DNA from: Diaporthe sp. PMI_573
Taxonomy: Eukaryota; Ascomycota; Sordariomycetes; Diaporthales; Diaporthaceae
Direction of reading: 5' to 3'
Length of the DNA stretch: 64,000 nucleotides
Assembly (NCBI GenBank): GCA_021399435.1
Contig: JAJTUP010000098.1
Span: forward strand, 124,001-188,000
In this document: positions 11,601 through 23,284 of the stretch, one piece after another
How the letters are laid out: each line of letters starts with the position of its first letter
How positions within the stretch are numbered: position 1 is the first letter of the stretch
Notes under the pieces: model-generated
The model's input: the letters and a program-made list of their open reading frames with translations, nothing else
Told to the model about the DNA's origin: nothing
Databases searched by the model: none
Translations under genes and position numbers: made by a program

Positions 11601-13008
11601 TATAGAGACCGTCATCTCCAATGTAGAGTTGGCCAAAGAGATCTCCTGTTGGATCGTAGAGGTCTTTGCCGTCAACCCAGCCGCCGTTCTTATAGAGCCT
11701 TAGTCCAGACATGATGTTGACTGGAAACTCGGGAATGAAGAGAGTGTCCTTCAGAACAACGATGCCCTCCTCTCCATTCTTGTTGATAAATGTCTTTCTG
11801 ACAGTTCCTCTGCCAGATGGGTAGACCTTTCCACCGCCTGTTATTAGGACTGTTCTGCCCGCCGGTTTGAGATCTATGAAGAGACTTCGATCGTTACAGA
11901 TATGAACTGTAGAGCCTGTATCGAAAAGCCATTTTACCAAGGAGCGAAGATGCTCTAGGGAAGCCTGGCAAGTCTCTGTGACGAAGCCTGATTCATCAGG
12001 GGACTCCTCGTCAAAGATCATGAACGCCTTCTCGACAATCCTGTGGTTTGTCTCCTTGTTCTTGGCGTCGTGTTCAGCGAGTTCTTTGGCCAGCTTGACA
12101 GCCCAGTCAGGTCTCTTGTCCTTGTGAGCAAGCCAACAGTTGTCTTCATGATGGCCTTTCTTCTTGCAGTTGGAACAGGTGTGGTCTTTATGTTTGTTGA
12201 TCTTGTGGGTGGTCTCCCGTTGTGTTGACTTGGAACCTTTGGAGTCCTTGTTCTTGTTCTCTCGGTTCTTCTTGTTGGAGTCCTTCTTGCCAGTCTTCTT
12301 GCCGTGGACCCAATGCGATGAAGGAGATGTATTCTTATCGTCAGAACCACGATTTTCGTCGATGAGGTCTTGCTGCATCGATCGAAGCGATGGAGGGTGT
12401 TGAGAGCGAAGGAGAGCCCTCTGTCTTGCGGTCCATTCAGGGTACTCGTTCTCGCAGGCAGCCATATAGACCACCTTCTTGAGCGTATCAGAGATGGGCT
12501 CCTTTTGTTCAATGAGAAGCTTGACAAGGCGTTCGAAGTCGACGTTGAACTGAGGAATCGTCTCGTAGGAAGCGGTTTTAACGCGAATGAACTGGTATAG
12601 GGTCGTTTGAAGAAGGACAGGGCCTGTGCCGATGCAGAAGGCCTGTAGAGCATTGTACATGTCTCGTGGGTTCGTCAGTCCGATGAGTTGACTGAGGGCC
12701 TCGCCAGTACAGTTGGCTCTGATGGAGATTTGTGCTTTTGCTGCTTTGATTATTTGCTCCTCAGTTTGCTGACCCTCGGGAGGATAGTCGCCAAAGACTG
12801 CATCGTAAAGGCCGTTGATTCTGAGAATGGCTGTCTGTGCCGGCGAGTACTGTTCCCAGTTGGAAGGCCCTTCAAGCCTGAGCTCTTTAGGGAGGTAGAG
12901 AGTGCTTCTCTCGGTGTGGTTGTTGAAATTGTCATGCCCAGGACCAGGGTCAGGGACAGGATCAGGGGACTCGCGCTGTGCATTGCGCTGCGATCTTCGT
13001 GGAGGCAT
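8697..13008 (-). CDS. Copia gag-pol polyprotein, one frameshift
   Basis: The frame runs 1327 codons from ATG 13008. Gag ends in a zinc knuckle (CSNCKKKGHHEDNC, about residue 278). The protease follows with FDTGS (about 364). Integrase comes next: its HHCC zinc site starts at HRRLGH (about 504), with catalytic VDTF, MDGGSE and ERSN. The reverse transcriptase has HVDDFL (about 1088), and RNase H begins at WADSDF (about 1264). Near 9100-9103 one extra base in a T-run (minus strand) shifts the frame. The end of RNase H (WMRNLFSELNIPF onwards, to TGA 8697-8699) is in another frame. The shift falls inside a catalytic domain, so I read it as damage or a sequencing error rather than programmed frameshifting. 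Confidence 0.9.
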
Positions 13009-13077
13009 CTTGTAGAGATGAGGATGTAGTTTGGTTTTGTGATTCAGAGGAGAAACCCGGTGTCAGTTATGGCAGCC

Positions 13078-13089
13078 GGGCTCATAACC
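13078..13089 (-). promoter_or_regulatory. Copia primer binding site (initiator tRNA-Met half)
   Basis: Plus-strand GGGCTCATAACC abuts the 5' LTR. It matches the anticodon region of initiator tRNA-Met (CTCATAACC contains CAT), the internal tRNA-half primer known for copia-group elements. Confidence 0.7.
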
Positions 13090-13400
13090 TGTTGTGAGAT
13101 AGCACAGGAAACAGGTTTGTTGGGTGCAATGATGAAGATGTGTCAATTCTTCCAAAATGCGATGTTGCATGTATGTAGCTTGTTCTCAATAATACATGAA
13201 AAGCAGCTTCATCATATAGCTATGTGCAGGACGTCTTTGTGCGGCTCTGCCGCACTAATCTGCCTTGCGTTTAGCCTTGTGTTGTGCCCTGTGTTCGCCT
13301 ACAATTTAGCCCAATGCATGGCCACCTTTGGTGGCCTCATCGCCCTGTTTTACAGCCCTGTCATCCCTGCAGTTGAGGGGAACCTGCAAAACTTCCAACA
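13090..13400 (-). repeat. 5' LTR of the copia element
   Basis: This is the partner of 8366-8676 with the same length and ends. Identity of the two LTRs indicates recent insertion or gene conversion. Confidence 0.9.
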
Positions 13401-15142
13401 CGATGTAGCCGACAAGGTTAGGATCGAAAGGCGCTGCCGCTGCTGGGGCCATATTATTAATCTTATCGTAAAGTCTTTTCTGGCTGGCGATGAAAGAAAG
13501 GTAGTTAACGCGGAGAGTATTAAAGACCTAGTGGTAAGTTGAGGCTCTGCCTTGTCGGCAGGCAACCCCGCGAACCTATTGCGATATTACGTGCTAACTG
13601 GTAATGCCTATACGTGTAGGAACGGGAATGCTGTGAGGCTGAGTTGAAAGACTGGCGAAAGAGATCAAGCCCTCTTTACCATGCCCATAAGATTGTCGTC
13701 TTTATTAAGGGTAGCCAAGCTTGCCTCGAATTGTTTAAAGCCCTTACAACCAACCCAGAGTTTGCCCCTGTAGTAGTAGACTGTAACGAAGCTATCGCCT
13801 TTTTCGATGAGGCTCAAGCTAAACCCACGGCAATAGATTTCGCAATGGCGCCTTCCCCGCAACCTATAGACCCAACGGAGCCACAGACTGGCGATATATC
13901 TGGGCTCAGCGTCAAGTTGGCAAACAATACACGATGGAATTTGGATATGGCGGAGCTAGATCGGCTGTTGAAGTTGCGCAAGGCCGTCGATTATTACACC
14001 CAGAAACGCGCTAATGCGGGTGAGGATATACAACCTCTCTCTGTTTAGGAATGGCGAGTGATTGAGTCGGTACGCGATTTTCCTTAACCGTTTCTATACC
14101 ATACGAAGCTTTACGAAGGTAACAGTATGGCGATTCACGATGTCTTCTCCTCGCTATAGGATTTGGAACAGCACCTACGTGTATGGCTTCAACGATTTGG
14201 TGGCAAAAAGACACATGCTGAAGAAGAAATTGTTGACGAGATCACAGCCTCCAGTACGAGGTTATCCCCATAGCGGCAGCGGCCTCCCCATTATCATCAT
14301 CACAGTCATTATCGCGGCCTAGATCGCGCTAGCGGTAGCAACAAGAGGAAGCTGAAGAGTCTGATATATCTACATCGCGGGGCATATTGTGGCGGCAGAA
14401 GCAACGGGAGGCTGAATATGACTTTAAAGGCGCTCTCTTTCTCCAGGTCTCGGTCCAAGAGGCTTTATATTTGGTGGCCAAATACAAGAGGAGGTTGCAA
14501 AGCCGCCTGATTTACTTAGCGGCTACGATTCTTTATCCTCATTATTGCACAGGTGGTATCAGGAAAGCGGCGCCGCTATTGTTGGATGAGGCCAAACAAC
14601 AGTTCAAGAACTTCTTACGGAAGTACTGGGTCTCTGATAAAGCAACAACTCCTCCTCCACAACAGTTACAGCCTCCCCAGCCTGTTGTTGCTAATCCTCA
14701 GCTATCAGTTATAGAGAAGCGAAGAACAGCGTTTATGGAGCCGTCGCCATTGCCTGAACCAGAGGCACAACAACAGCCGTTGACGCCAGAAATGGAGTAT
14801 AAGAATTATGTCGCGATGAGGATCCCTTGGCAGAGAGACAAAGCCGGGCGTGAGGTTCCTCTTAACCCTCTTTACTGGTGGCGAGACCATTGTACAGAGT
14901 TCCCTATTCTGTTACAAATGGCCATAGACGTGCTATCTGTGCCTGCGATGTCATTAGAGTGCGAGCGGGTCTTTAGCCAAGGGAAGCTCACGATAACCTC
15001 ACAGAGGCATAGAATGAAGGGGGCAACACTTAAAATGCTGCTTTGTTTAAAGGACTGGCTGAAGAAAGGGACTATGGCTGGGCCGGCGGCAGAGATGGCG
15101 ATGATGACCAACCCAGAGGAGCTATCATACCTTCCTATTTAG
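13401..15142 (+). pseudogene. hAT transposase lacking its N-terminus
   Basis: Coding sequence starts abruptly at the copia LTR edge with RCRCWGHIINLIVKSFL, the conserved His/Asn-Leu helix of hAT transposases. An 86-bp intron (13534-13619, GTAAGT..TGTAG with GCTAAC branch point) is in frame. The frame then continues through NNTRWNLDMAELDRLLKL to a TAG at 14046. Between 14049 and 14386 the same protein can be followed with further stops. The last block (14387-15142) contains a Gln/Pro linker and the hAT dimerisation domain (VPAMSLECERVFSQGK). No catalytic first half is present on the other side of the copia element. Confidence 0.75.
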
Positions 15143-15838
15143 GAAAGTTGTGGGGCCTTTCTAGTGGCAAATGGGCAAGTCAACCAAGTCAACAAGGCGA
15201 AAAAATTAGAGGCAAGTCCGCAAATGGGCTATATTAGCAAAGCAAATCAAGCGGGACTATCCCATTTGCTTTGTTTGGTTTGCGTGGAACGCTGACCTGT
15301 GCCGATTCCTGTTATGTGGCTCTGCGAGCTACGTCTTGTTAACAGAGCCTGTGTCTACTAAGGATAGAGCCTATACGTAGTAAATAGAAGAACTGCCTGA
15401 TCATCCTGACTGCTCAACATCCACCTGCCCGGGAACCGCCTGCCTACCCCCAAGCACTTCGTTCTAACGAAAGGCCTTGCTTAACAGGATAGCTTGCTAG
15501 CCGTTCCCCAGTGATATTCAATTAATAATAAATACTCCTTATTTCTCATAGGATTTATAGAAGCTGAAGGTTGCCGAACGTCCTTCCCAGACCCAGGGTA
15601 TGTGAGAGAGCAAAACCGCTAGCACATATCGAGAATATCTCTTCTGGATTCCTCATTAAAAAAGGCTGGTACGGGATTTGGTTACCTGATCAAAACTTAT
15701 TCGGCATTCTGTAAATACTGCTTAGGTACTGCCCCTGACCGACCCCTAGCCGACAATCATCATATATAGAGGCCATTATCATCGTCTTGAATTAGATCGA
15801 ACTTTAAAACGTTCTATTAATCTTTTCTTTCCGATAAT
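15143..15838. other. hAT subterminal DNA and intergenic sequence
   Basis: Up to about 15290, short CAAATGGG / CCCATTTG motifs recur, typical of hAT subterminal transposase-binding repeats. The terminal repeat could not be paired. From about 15300 to 15838 I see no coding signal; this is the likely promoter side of the TPR/F-box gene. Confidence 0.35.
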
Positions 15839-16299
15839 ATGACTAGCCTGGACGATAAGGCAAAGCTTTGGGTGCAGCTGTATATCTAAGGGCAGTATGA
15901 GAAAGCAGAGTAGGTCAATCGAGAAAGCTTCGAACAGCTGAACCCCGAGGACTCTAAAAGGCTCTCATTTGAGAATAACATGGGGTCAACTTTTTTCAAG
16001 CAGAAGAAGTACACCAAGGCGCAACGCATACTTCATTCGGCATTGGAGAAGATGCAACGGCAAGGTCATCCTCACATGCTCATCTGCATGCGCAATCTAG
16101 CATGGACATATGCAAGGCTTGGCGACCTGGGAAGGGCTCAGATGTTGCTTCAGGAGGTCTTAATATCGCTTACCGACCAGGGGAGGGATCAAGACGCCAA
16201 GGTAATTTATGAAGAGGTACAGAAGCTGTCATCAGCCGAGAGCAAAAAGCGACTATCTAATCAGCATGAGTGCATATCGGAAAGGAACCCAGCTGTGGC
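15839..16299 (+). pseudogene. TPR/F-box gene, 5' part (interrupted)
   Basis: From ATG 15980 the frame encodes a tetratricopeptide pair: YTKAQRILHSALEKM and a second helix pair with AWTYARLGDLGRAQMLLQEV. Upstream, in the same frame from ATG 15839, two stops (TAA at 15887, TAG at 15911) interrupt a segment with GQYEKAE, so the original start was probably 15839 and the N-terminus has decayed. The coding frame breaks at 16299 where a hAT element begins. Removing the element and one target-site copy restores an uninterrupted 318-codon frame from 15980 to 19810 (320 + 637 nt). Confidence 0.7.
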
Positions 16300-19173
16300 C
16301 AGGGTAGGGAATCAATCCACGACTTCCACGGTATTGATCAATATGTTGACTTCAATCCACGTCAACGTCAATCCACGAGACCTATTGTTACGTAATCAAT
16401 CCATCCACGGTTGGGGGCTCGTGGATTGAGATGTGGATTGACGTGGACGCTAGTCAGGGGTATTGGTGCCCTGATATATTTCGTTAATATTTGCTACGTA
16501 TCTCTGCGCAACCACTAACAGATCTAATCAGGCAATACCTCGGACGCGTTCTGACACGTCGGGACGCGTTATAACGCCTGAGCATGTCTCCTCGTTTGCT
16601 TGATTCATACGGTCGGTGAACCTTCAATCTCGAGATGGCGGACTTTCCTTTTGACCCTAAACTACCGACCAACAACGACGGGCATGCTAAGGTCCCTCAG
16701 CCTAGTCTGGATCCGGATCCCGAAGTCCGCCAGCCTTCTACTTAGGCACCAACAAGTGATGAGGAGCGGAGGATCTTCCGCGTCTGGAAGGGATTCACGC
16801 TGGCCGAGCGCAGCAAAGATACCCTATCATGGGTATGGAATTACGGAGTTGAGATTCAATCCAAAACATCTCAACGATGGATCTGTATGCCATGTGTGCG
16901 CTAGAAGACCCCCACGCCGCAGTCATATGAATCCAAAGGTACCCAAAACGCTGAACTTCACCTCTGGAAAGCTTACGGCTACTGGGATCCATCAGGATGA
17001 CGATCAACACCATCACAGAAGAAAGGAGGCAAGAGGGAGCTTGCTTCTATTTCGGACTTCATAAGCCTCAAACGTTTCAACCCAAAGGATCAAGCGCTGG
17101 CCAATAGCTTGATCAAACGCTTCGATTGAGGAGAGTTCCAGAAGCTTATTGTCAACTGGATAGTCAAAAGCTAGCAATCGTTCAAGCAGGTTGAACACCC
17201 TTGATTGCAACAGATTTTCGAATACCTTAATCCAGCAGTCAAGGTTACGAGTGCGCACATTACAGCGAAGACTATGCATAGACTGGCGGTGCAACAATTC
17301 GAGCGATATCATAGCACAGTCCAACAGGTCTTAAAGAGGTTGCTGGGTCAGATCCACATTGCCTTTGATGGCGCAAGGACTAGGAATCATCACGCGTTAT
17401 ATGGCGTGACGGCTGTCTTCAGAGACCACGAGAATTAGCTCCAAAAAGTCGTGCTCAGCATTCTGGAGCTGGCAGAGCGATATACTGGCGAGAGCATTGC
17501 TGCTGAGATCCTTGAGATCATCAGGTCGTTTGGCATCAAGGACAAGGTTGGTTACTTTACTCTTAATAATGCAGCAAATAATGAAACGGCAATGTCAGAG
17601 ATTGCAGAAGAGCTGAAGTTTGACCCGATTCAACGACGCGTTTAATGCATGGGATACATCCTTAACCTTATTGTTAAATCCCTTCTCTTTAGAAAGGATG
17701 TTGATGCGTTTGAAAAGTCTCTCGTTAAAGGGGAACCTTTAGCAAGAGCAACCCATGACGAGTGGATGCGGAAGGGTCCCGTGGGGAAAGCGCACAACTT
17801 CATCGTTTGGGTCCATCAGTCTGACTTACTGACTCAGTTGCTCCATTAACTGCAACAAGACTCATTTGCAGCTTCCAGCAATCCTAAAGGAGGAAAGCAA
17901 CGGCCAGTTGACGTTGTCCTTGACAATGATACTAGATGGTTATCCTAATACTATATGATAAAACAAATGCTTCGCTTACAGCCCTTCTATGAAGAATTCA
18001 TCGCTAAAGCTAAGAGGCTATTTAGAGATGCTTAGAAGGGTGAGGGAGGACAGAAGTTTCCTCCCTGCCTCGAGGAGTCGAGCTTCATTAACGAGAGCGA
18101 TTGGGTGGTGCTAAGGACGTTTAATAAGATCCTCTCCGACTTTCACGTCGTTGTGCAAGTACTCTAGGGAGACGGACAGCTGCGATATCGATCGTCTGGA
18201 GTTAGGGAAACGTTTGGCTCTATGATTGATGTGCTGGAGGCGTTCGAATTCCTACTTGGGAAACTCGAGGACGCAAAATCGCATATTGAGAGTCATCCTG
18301 AGCCGGAGCATTTCAGTGTTAATATCAACCTTGGCTGGAAGAAGCTGGATAAATATTACAATACTTTGAGGGACTCACTAGCATATTACGCCGCCGCCGC
18401 CTTGCACCCTAGCCTGCAATGGAACTATTTCGACGAGGTTTGGGGTCAACAGCATCCGGGTTGGGTCGATGAGGTGAAGGATATCGTGCAACGTCTTTGG
18501 GAGACGGAATACAGGAACCTACAGATCACAGTCACGTCTCCTGAAGGTCCGGTTGTGAAGAGGCGAAAGACGACCTTGTCCTCCTTTGATCGGTATCGTA
18601 ATCGATACCGTCAATATCCGCTGGCAGGCCAGTGTGTCTGGGAGCGACAAGGACGTCGCAGACCCTGTTGAGTATTGGATCCTCAAGAGGTTTAAGTACC
18701 CGAGACTATCTCGAATAGCTCTTGACGTCATGACAGTGCCGGCCATGAGCTCGGAGTGCGAGAGACTGTTCTCTGCCACCGGGTTGATGGTCACGCCCCT
18801 CCGAAACCGCTTAGACGCTGGGACGATTGGACTAATCCAAACGCTGCGATCTTGGTTACGCGCAGGCATTATCGAAGATGTCGATAGCATACTGCTTGAC
18901 GATACAGCGTTGGAGGAGGCTGTTGAACGGGCTTGTTTGGAGGAGCAGCAGGAGTGAGGCAATCGAGATTTCGGCGATAGGATCCCGAATTGCCCGATTA
19001 GGAAATCCGAGTTAATGTGACAGGGGTCTTCCACGGGTTCAATATTATGGACATCAATCCACAGATAGCCTCGTGGACATCAATCCACGAGCACCCTGCT
19101 GAGTAAGCCGTCAATTCAATCCACAAAGTCGGATATTGACGTGGATGGATTGATTCCCTACCCTGGCTGTGGC
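16292..19173 (+). mobile_element. hAT element (16300-19165) with perfect 8-bp target duplication
   Basis: The terminal inverted repeat CAGGGTAGGGAATCAATCCA (16300-16319) pairs with its exact complement ending at 19165. The 8-bp duplication GCTGTGGC lies at 16292-16299 and 19166-19173. The 2866-bp element has many subterminal AATCCAC / GTGGATT motifs on both sides (16317-16450 and 19020-19150), the probable transposase-binding array. Eight-base duplication and a CAGGG start define hAT. Confidence 0.93.
16635..18957 (+). pseudogene. hAT transposase with many in-frame stops
   Basis: From ATG 16635 the product can be followed to TGA 18957. A BED-like N-terminal segment with SKTSQRWICMPC comes first. 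The catalytic half has HIAFDGARTRNHHALYGV and the histidine/Asn helix MGYILNLIVKSLLF. The region DNDTRWLS and a late helix YAAAALHPSLQWNYF follow. The dimerisation domain with VPAMSSECERLFSATGLM closes the protein. At least eight stops, mostly TAG or TAA, plus a frame change near 18600-18660 inactivate it. Sound terminal repeats with a ruined coding region suggest movement by a transposase supplied in trans, or decay after insertion. Confidence 0.85.
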
Positions 19174-19810
19174 AAACCAGGACAGCCACATCACTAAGTT
19201 ACCGCAAGAGGTTATTAATAATATCACAAATAACCTATCACCGTGTGACAGATGGTTTGTTAGGCATGCTGGTCTTCCTTTATGCGATAAGCAATTCCGG
19301 CACTCCCGTGCTTGGGGTAAAATATTCAATTATCTTGAAGCTATACTGCGGCAGGACGGAAACGGGCCTTTACTTATTGGGTATGGGTTGCAAGACCTTT
19401 ACGCTGGGAATTTCAACGTTCCGATCTATCTTGTATTTGTTCCGCAGTGCTTAGGTATCGGGCTTGATGCAATCACGAGGAAATTGAAACCTTTTCGTGA
19501 ATACTTGCAAGATCATGAGTACAACAAAGAGGACGAGGAAGTATCGTTCCACGGGACGAAAATTACTCTCAACATTCGGAAGATGGTCCATTACTGGAGC
19601 GGGATCAGTTCTTCAGTAATACTGAGCGATAAGGAGTTTAAGACGGAAAACGGCATTCTTTCCTACCAACCACGACGCGAGAGTATCCATGCATTAAGCT
19701 ACAGCAACAGACCCTGGCCTAGCTTGACTTCGCCGCAAGACATCTATGACAAACGGCAGCTACACGCATTGTTTAGCGAATACCCTGGGCGACAGCCGTA
19801 TATTGCGTGA
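19174..19810 (+). pseudogene. TPR/F-box gene, 3' part (interrupted)
   Basis: The frame resumes exactly after the second target-site copy with an F-box: HITKLPQEVINNITNNLSP, then CDRWFVRHAGLPLCDKQF. This helical motif binds Skp1 in SCF ubiquitin ligases. The remaining about 160 residues form an uncharacterised domain with KLKPFREYLQDHEYNKEDE, ending at TGA 19808-19810. TPR before F-box is unusual compared with F-box-first fungal proteins, but the restored frame makes the order secure. No intron is apparent. Confidence 0.7.
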
Positions 19811-21153
19811 ACATAAGTCTGGTTAGTCCTGTATCTTACATACACTGATCAGCAACTTCCCAATTGGCACGCAAGCTCAGATAGAGTGATCCGCGCATAC
19901 GGCGTTTTGTTGGAATGGCAAGCTTGCATAGTCATTTGACAGCTAATGTCCAGGATTTCCAGACGTTTAGCTGCGCAGACTAGAGATTTGGCCTGGTTGT
20001 CGCTGATTATTAACTCGTGCTCTGTGGTTGGGTAAAGACGCTTTCGAAATTCTCGCAGTGGTTGACCTGCATCGACAAATGCTGTTGATAATCGGATGTG
20101 CTTTCATAGGTGGTAATCTATTATCGGGTTGTGAGTTAGCTGAAATGAATTCTCGCGAAGGGGAGTGAAAAAAACATGAAATGAAAATTTCAGAACCCAT
20201 GGTCAGTTTCGACAACACCACCATGCTTAGAGACCCAAGGCGCAGTAGCTCGGGAGGCGGCATTTCTCTGACTATAGGAGCGGCATTGTGTGTGTGTGTC
20301 TGTGTGTGTGAACGGTATGAGCAGATAGAAAACTAGCTGAGGTTGAAAGATGCCAACATCGCTCGTCACTAAAATACATTTGCTAGTCTAAGCTGAAAGT
20401 GGCAGTATTACTTAGAGCGATCGAGAACCCTCATTCGCCCATCTATCTGATAGCATGCCGGACGAACTGGAACCTCTTTCTAAACTGTCTGAACAAATTC
20501 AACACCGACCTTTGTATAAGGCGGGAGCCGCTTCAGGCTTTTTGGGACAAGCATTCCGGGAGAGCTCATCATAGGGTAGCTAGAATATGGGTTGAAATGG
20601 GACATGGTTGAAACTCTGCCGCTCTTCCTTTTTTTTGTTGGATTCATGATCAGGCGTTCCTGCTGAGTAGGCTGTTGAGAGATCTTCTTGGGTAGTTAGC
20701 TGAGCACGGGCGCCTGTTCGCGATTGCTGGTTCCGCACGTAGAGGAGAACTCTGGACACTGATGATGGCGCCCCAGATCTAGCGTGTACTCAGACAAGCA
20801 AGCAACAGCAATCGCGCAAGTTGTAATAAATTGCAACCTGGTATCGCCTATCTCACGCATTCCGGATCAGCAGAGTCAGCATTTCTCCCCACACAAACCC
20901 TCCCAAACCCCCATACAAAGGTTGCTTATGTAGTGACCTGCATCAATGCGGCAAAGTGGATGCTGTGCATCGAATCAACTACGTTTGATACCTGCACCAA
21001 TTATTGAAGGTTGTGCCCATGCAATGTCCACGTAGATCCTTGATTTATTCATGTTTGATAATACATAACGTGGTTTACCACCCAGCCGCGCATATCACCT
21101 ACCCGCGCACTTTTGCTAACTTTGCCAACTTCAGCTGACCCTAGCACCCACCC
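19811..21153. other. Gene-poor stretch with a GT microsatellite
   Basis: The frames at 19967-20263 (minus) and 20399-20611 (plus) carry no recognisable motif. A GT-repeat lies at 20286-20310 and an AT-rich part at 20815-20840. I see no supported gene. Confidence 0.35.
20286..20310. repeat. GT microsatellite
   Basis: About twelve GT units interrupted by one CT. It is a simple repeat with no clear gene association. Confidence 0.8.
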
Positions 21154-21245
21154 AGGGTGAACAAATCAATTGAAATTGGCACCAATTGGTGCCAACTGGT
21201 CCCAATTGCTTAATTTCAATTGATTTGGTCAATTTAAAGGTGTTG
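21154..21245. repeat. hAT-like end with 15-bp inverted repeat
   Basis: The sequence starts CAGGGTGAACAAATCAATTG. AAATCAATTGAAATT is followed about 35 bp later by its exact complement AATTTCAATTGATTT, with CAATTG and a palindromic GGCACCAATTGGTGCC between. It does not match the TAGGGATGG end at 23277, so it probably belongs to another element. Confidence 0.45.
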
Positions 21246-21399
21246 GCGTAGATGCAGTGCTAGTCTGAAGTGGCTGACTTTTGGTGGGAAAATCAGCTTC
21301 CCCACCAAAATGGAGCATTTTGACCATATGGGATCAACCTCAATCTACACCATCCAGATCAACTATTTGGGCGGTCCGCCGCGGACCGCTTAAGAGTGT

Positions 21400-23110
21400 A
21401 CTATAGGCCGTCCATTTAACCTCTTCGAGTCCAAACGAATGCGGATTCTGTTGAGCAAGCTGAATACTGCCTGGCAACCACCGTCTCGTCGCCGAGTGCA
21501 GCGGCTGCTAGCCCCGACTTATTCTGAGTACCACAACCAAGTCCAAGATATCCTCGACCAGACAGAACGTATCAACGTGATCTTTGACGCCTCAGACAAT
21601 GTCACAAGTCATCGAATTATCAATATCTCGATACAGGTGGCAAATGGTCCGGCGTTCTATTGGAAGACGTTTGATACAGGAGAGATTCAACACACGGCTG
21701 AGCACTACATCGATCTTTTGTATCCTGAGCTGGAGATAATTTGCAAGGGTAACTTCTTGCGAATTAACTCGTTTTACACAGATACGGATAGCGTGATGAG
21801 GAAAGCTCATGTACATTTGGCTACAAGAAAGGAATTCCAGCACTGCTTCTTTTCCCTCTGCGATTCACATAGGTTACAGCTACTCATCAAGGACATCCTA
21901 GAGCTGCCGCTCTTTGAGGAGACATTCAAAAGCACTACATTAATTGTCACCTTCTTCAAGAAGTCGAAACTGCAGTTGGCTCGATTGAGAGAGGCACAAA
22001 AGGCAGCTTGGGGCCACCATAAGGCGTTTTTATCCGCGTGGGTCTTTAAGTTTTTCTGACTCCTAGCTATAACTAACCGCTCGCTTTAGTGTAATCACAC
22101 GCTGGGGCAGCCAGTTCAATGCTTTGCGGTCAGTTTTACGCTGTAAAGAGCCTCTCCAAACATACGCTCGCTGTCCTGACGTAAGGGCAGAGCTAGCCTC
22201 CGGGTCTCTCGAGCTTCTTCCGAGGGTGCTGGAGTCTGTCAATAACCCTCACTTCTGGATACGCCTAGAGACTGTTTTGGCTATAATTAAGCCTGTCAGC
22301 AGTCGTCAGCATGCCTCAGAAGCCGATCGGGCTCACATCGGCCATGTGATTCCTCGTTGGCTGGAGATTAAAGCAGAATGGAAAGCACTTGACGATTCTC
22401 AGCAACATAAAGACGTGAATTTCAGCAAGCTATATTCCGTATAGTTAAACCGGATAGACAAACAGACATATAATATTCATTATGCAGGATTTACATTAAG
22501 GCCTAACACAGTCGGGACTAATCTTAAGGAATAGCTAATAATAAAAATGCTTCGGTTCTTTAAGTCAGCAGTCAATCCTGCTGACTACCTTCATGTTGTT
22601 CGAGAATTTAACCACTTCCGAGCACAATCGGGCGGCCAGTTTGCTGCGGGAGGCTTAGTCTATTCAAAAGAATGGACGCCATTAGATGCTTGGATGCTTC
22701 TTGATAACCAGGGCAGCAAGCTGGCTACACTTGCTGTCCGAATCTTTGGAACCATAGCCAATTCAGTTCCCTCAGAGAGATCATTCTCGGCGGTTAACTT
22801 CCTCCACAGCAAGGCACGCAACAGGCTCACACCAGCCAACGCTGACAAGTTGGTGTTCATCTACATGAACGAACGGGTGCTAGAGAGGATAACACAGTCT
22901 CAGAATCAACCTCTTGATCATCGCAATGAGGTTGATTCTACGGTGGTTAGCTGGGAAGACTTGACAGAAGACGGTTGGCTTACTCTCGAAGATACGTATA
23001 TGGAAATCCATTGCGCATCAAGTCTGGAAGTTGACGCTGTTATCGGCGAGTTCACTCACCAACCCGCCTCCGACGGAGAAGAGACAGTTGTGGACACATT
23101 TGAGGTCCAA
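21400..23110 (+). pseudogene. BED-type hAT transposase, N-terminus lost
   Basis: Coding sequence is recognisable from GRPFNLFESKRMRILLS (about 21402). The catalytic part has INVIFDASDNVTSHRIINIS and DTDSVMRKAHVHL, then FFSLCDSHRLQLLIKDILEL. An intron-like gap at about 22059-22100 precedes RWGSQFNAL and a central helical block ending at TAG 22442. After a short stop-containing stretch, the dimerisation domain (NSVPSERSFSAVNFLHSKAR) and a C-terminal tail end at TGA 23111. The same N-terminal motif occurs in the minus-strand fragment at 44390, which still has the zinc finger. Stops at 22442 and about 22535 make this copy non-functional. Confidence 0.8.
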
Positions 23111-23165
23111 TGACCTAATTTGGCTTGGTTATTTGTATTATATGACCCTTGGGCAGCTTCATATA

Positions 23166-23277
23166 CGGGTAGTTATATTGCAATAAAAAGCGCGCTTTTT
23201 ATTCGGAATAAAAAGCTGCTTCATTATAATAAAAAGCAGTTTAATACACATGTGTATTAAACACGTGCCCATCCCTA
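23166..23277. repeat. hAT 3' terminal region with nested palindromes
   Basis: Contains AAAAAGCGCGCTTTTT, three AATAAAAAGC units in alternating contexts and the 20-bp perfect palindrome TTAATACACATGTGTATTAA, ending CACGTGCCCATCCCTA. An apparently identical copy stands at 63737-63848. The AATAAA motifs may also serve as polyadenylation signals for the transposase. Confidence 0.7.
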
Positions 23278-23284
23278 TTATCTA

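Larger units (their letters stand above)
8366..13400 (-). mobile_element. Complete Ty1/copia retrotransposon
   Basis: The 5035-bp element has LTRs at 8366-8676 and 13090-13400, both 311 bp and identical as far as I can read. It contains a minus-strand gag-pol frame, a primer binding site (13078-13089) and a polypurine tract beside the 3' LTR. The gene order protease, integrase, RT, RNase H defines copia. Expected 5-bp target duplications are absent: TCGTC precedes and CGATG follows. A single frameshift in RNase H probably makes this copy defective. Confidence 0.92.

Noticed and set aside
21154..23277. 21154-23277 as one complete hAT element
   Set aside because: The ends differ (CAGGGTGAACAAATC versus TAGGGATGGGCACG) and flanking 8-mers do not match, so these are ends of different elements.
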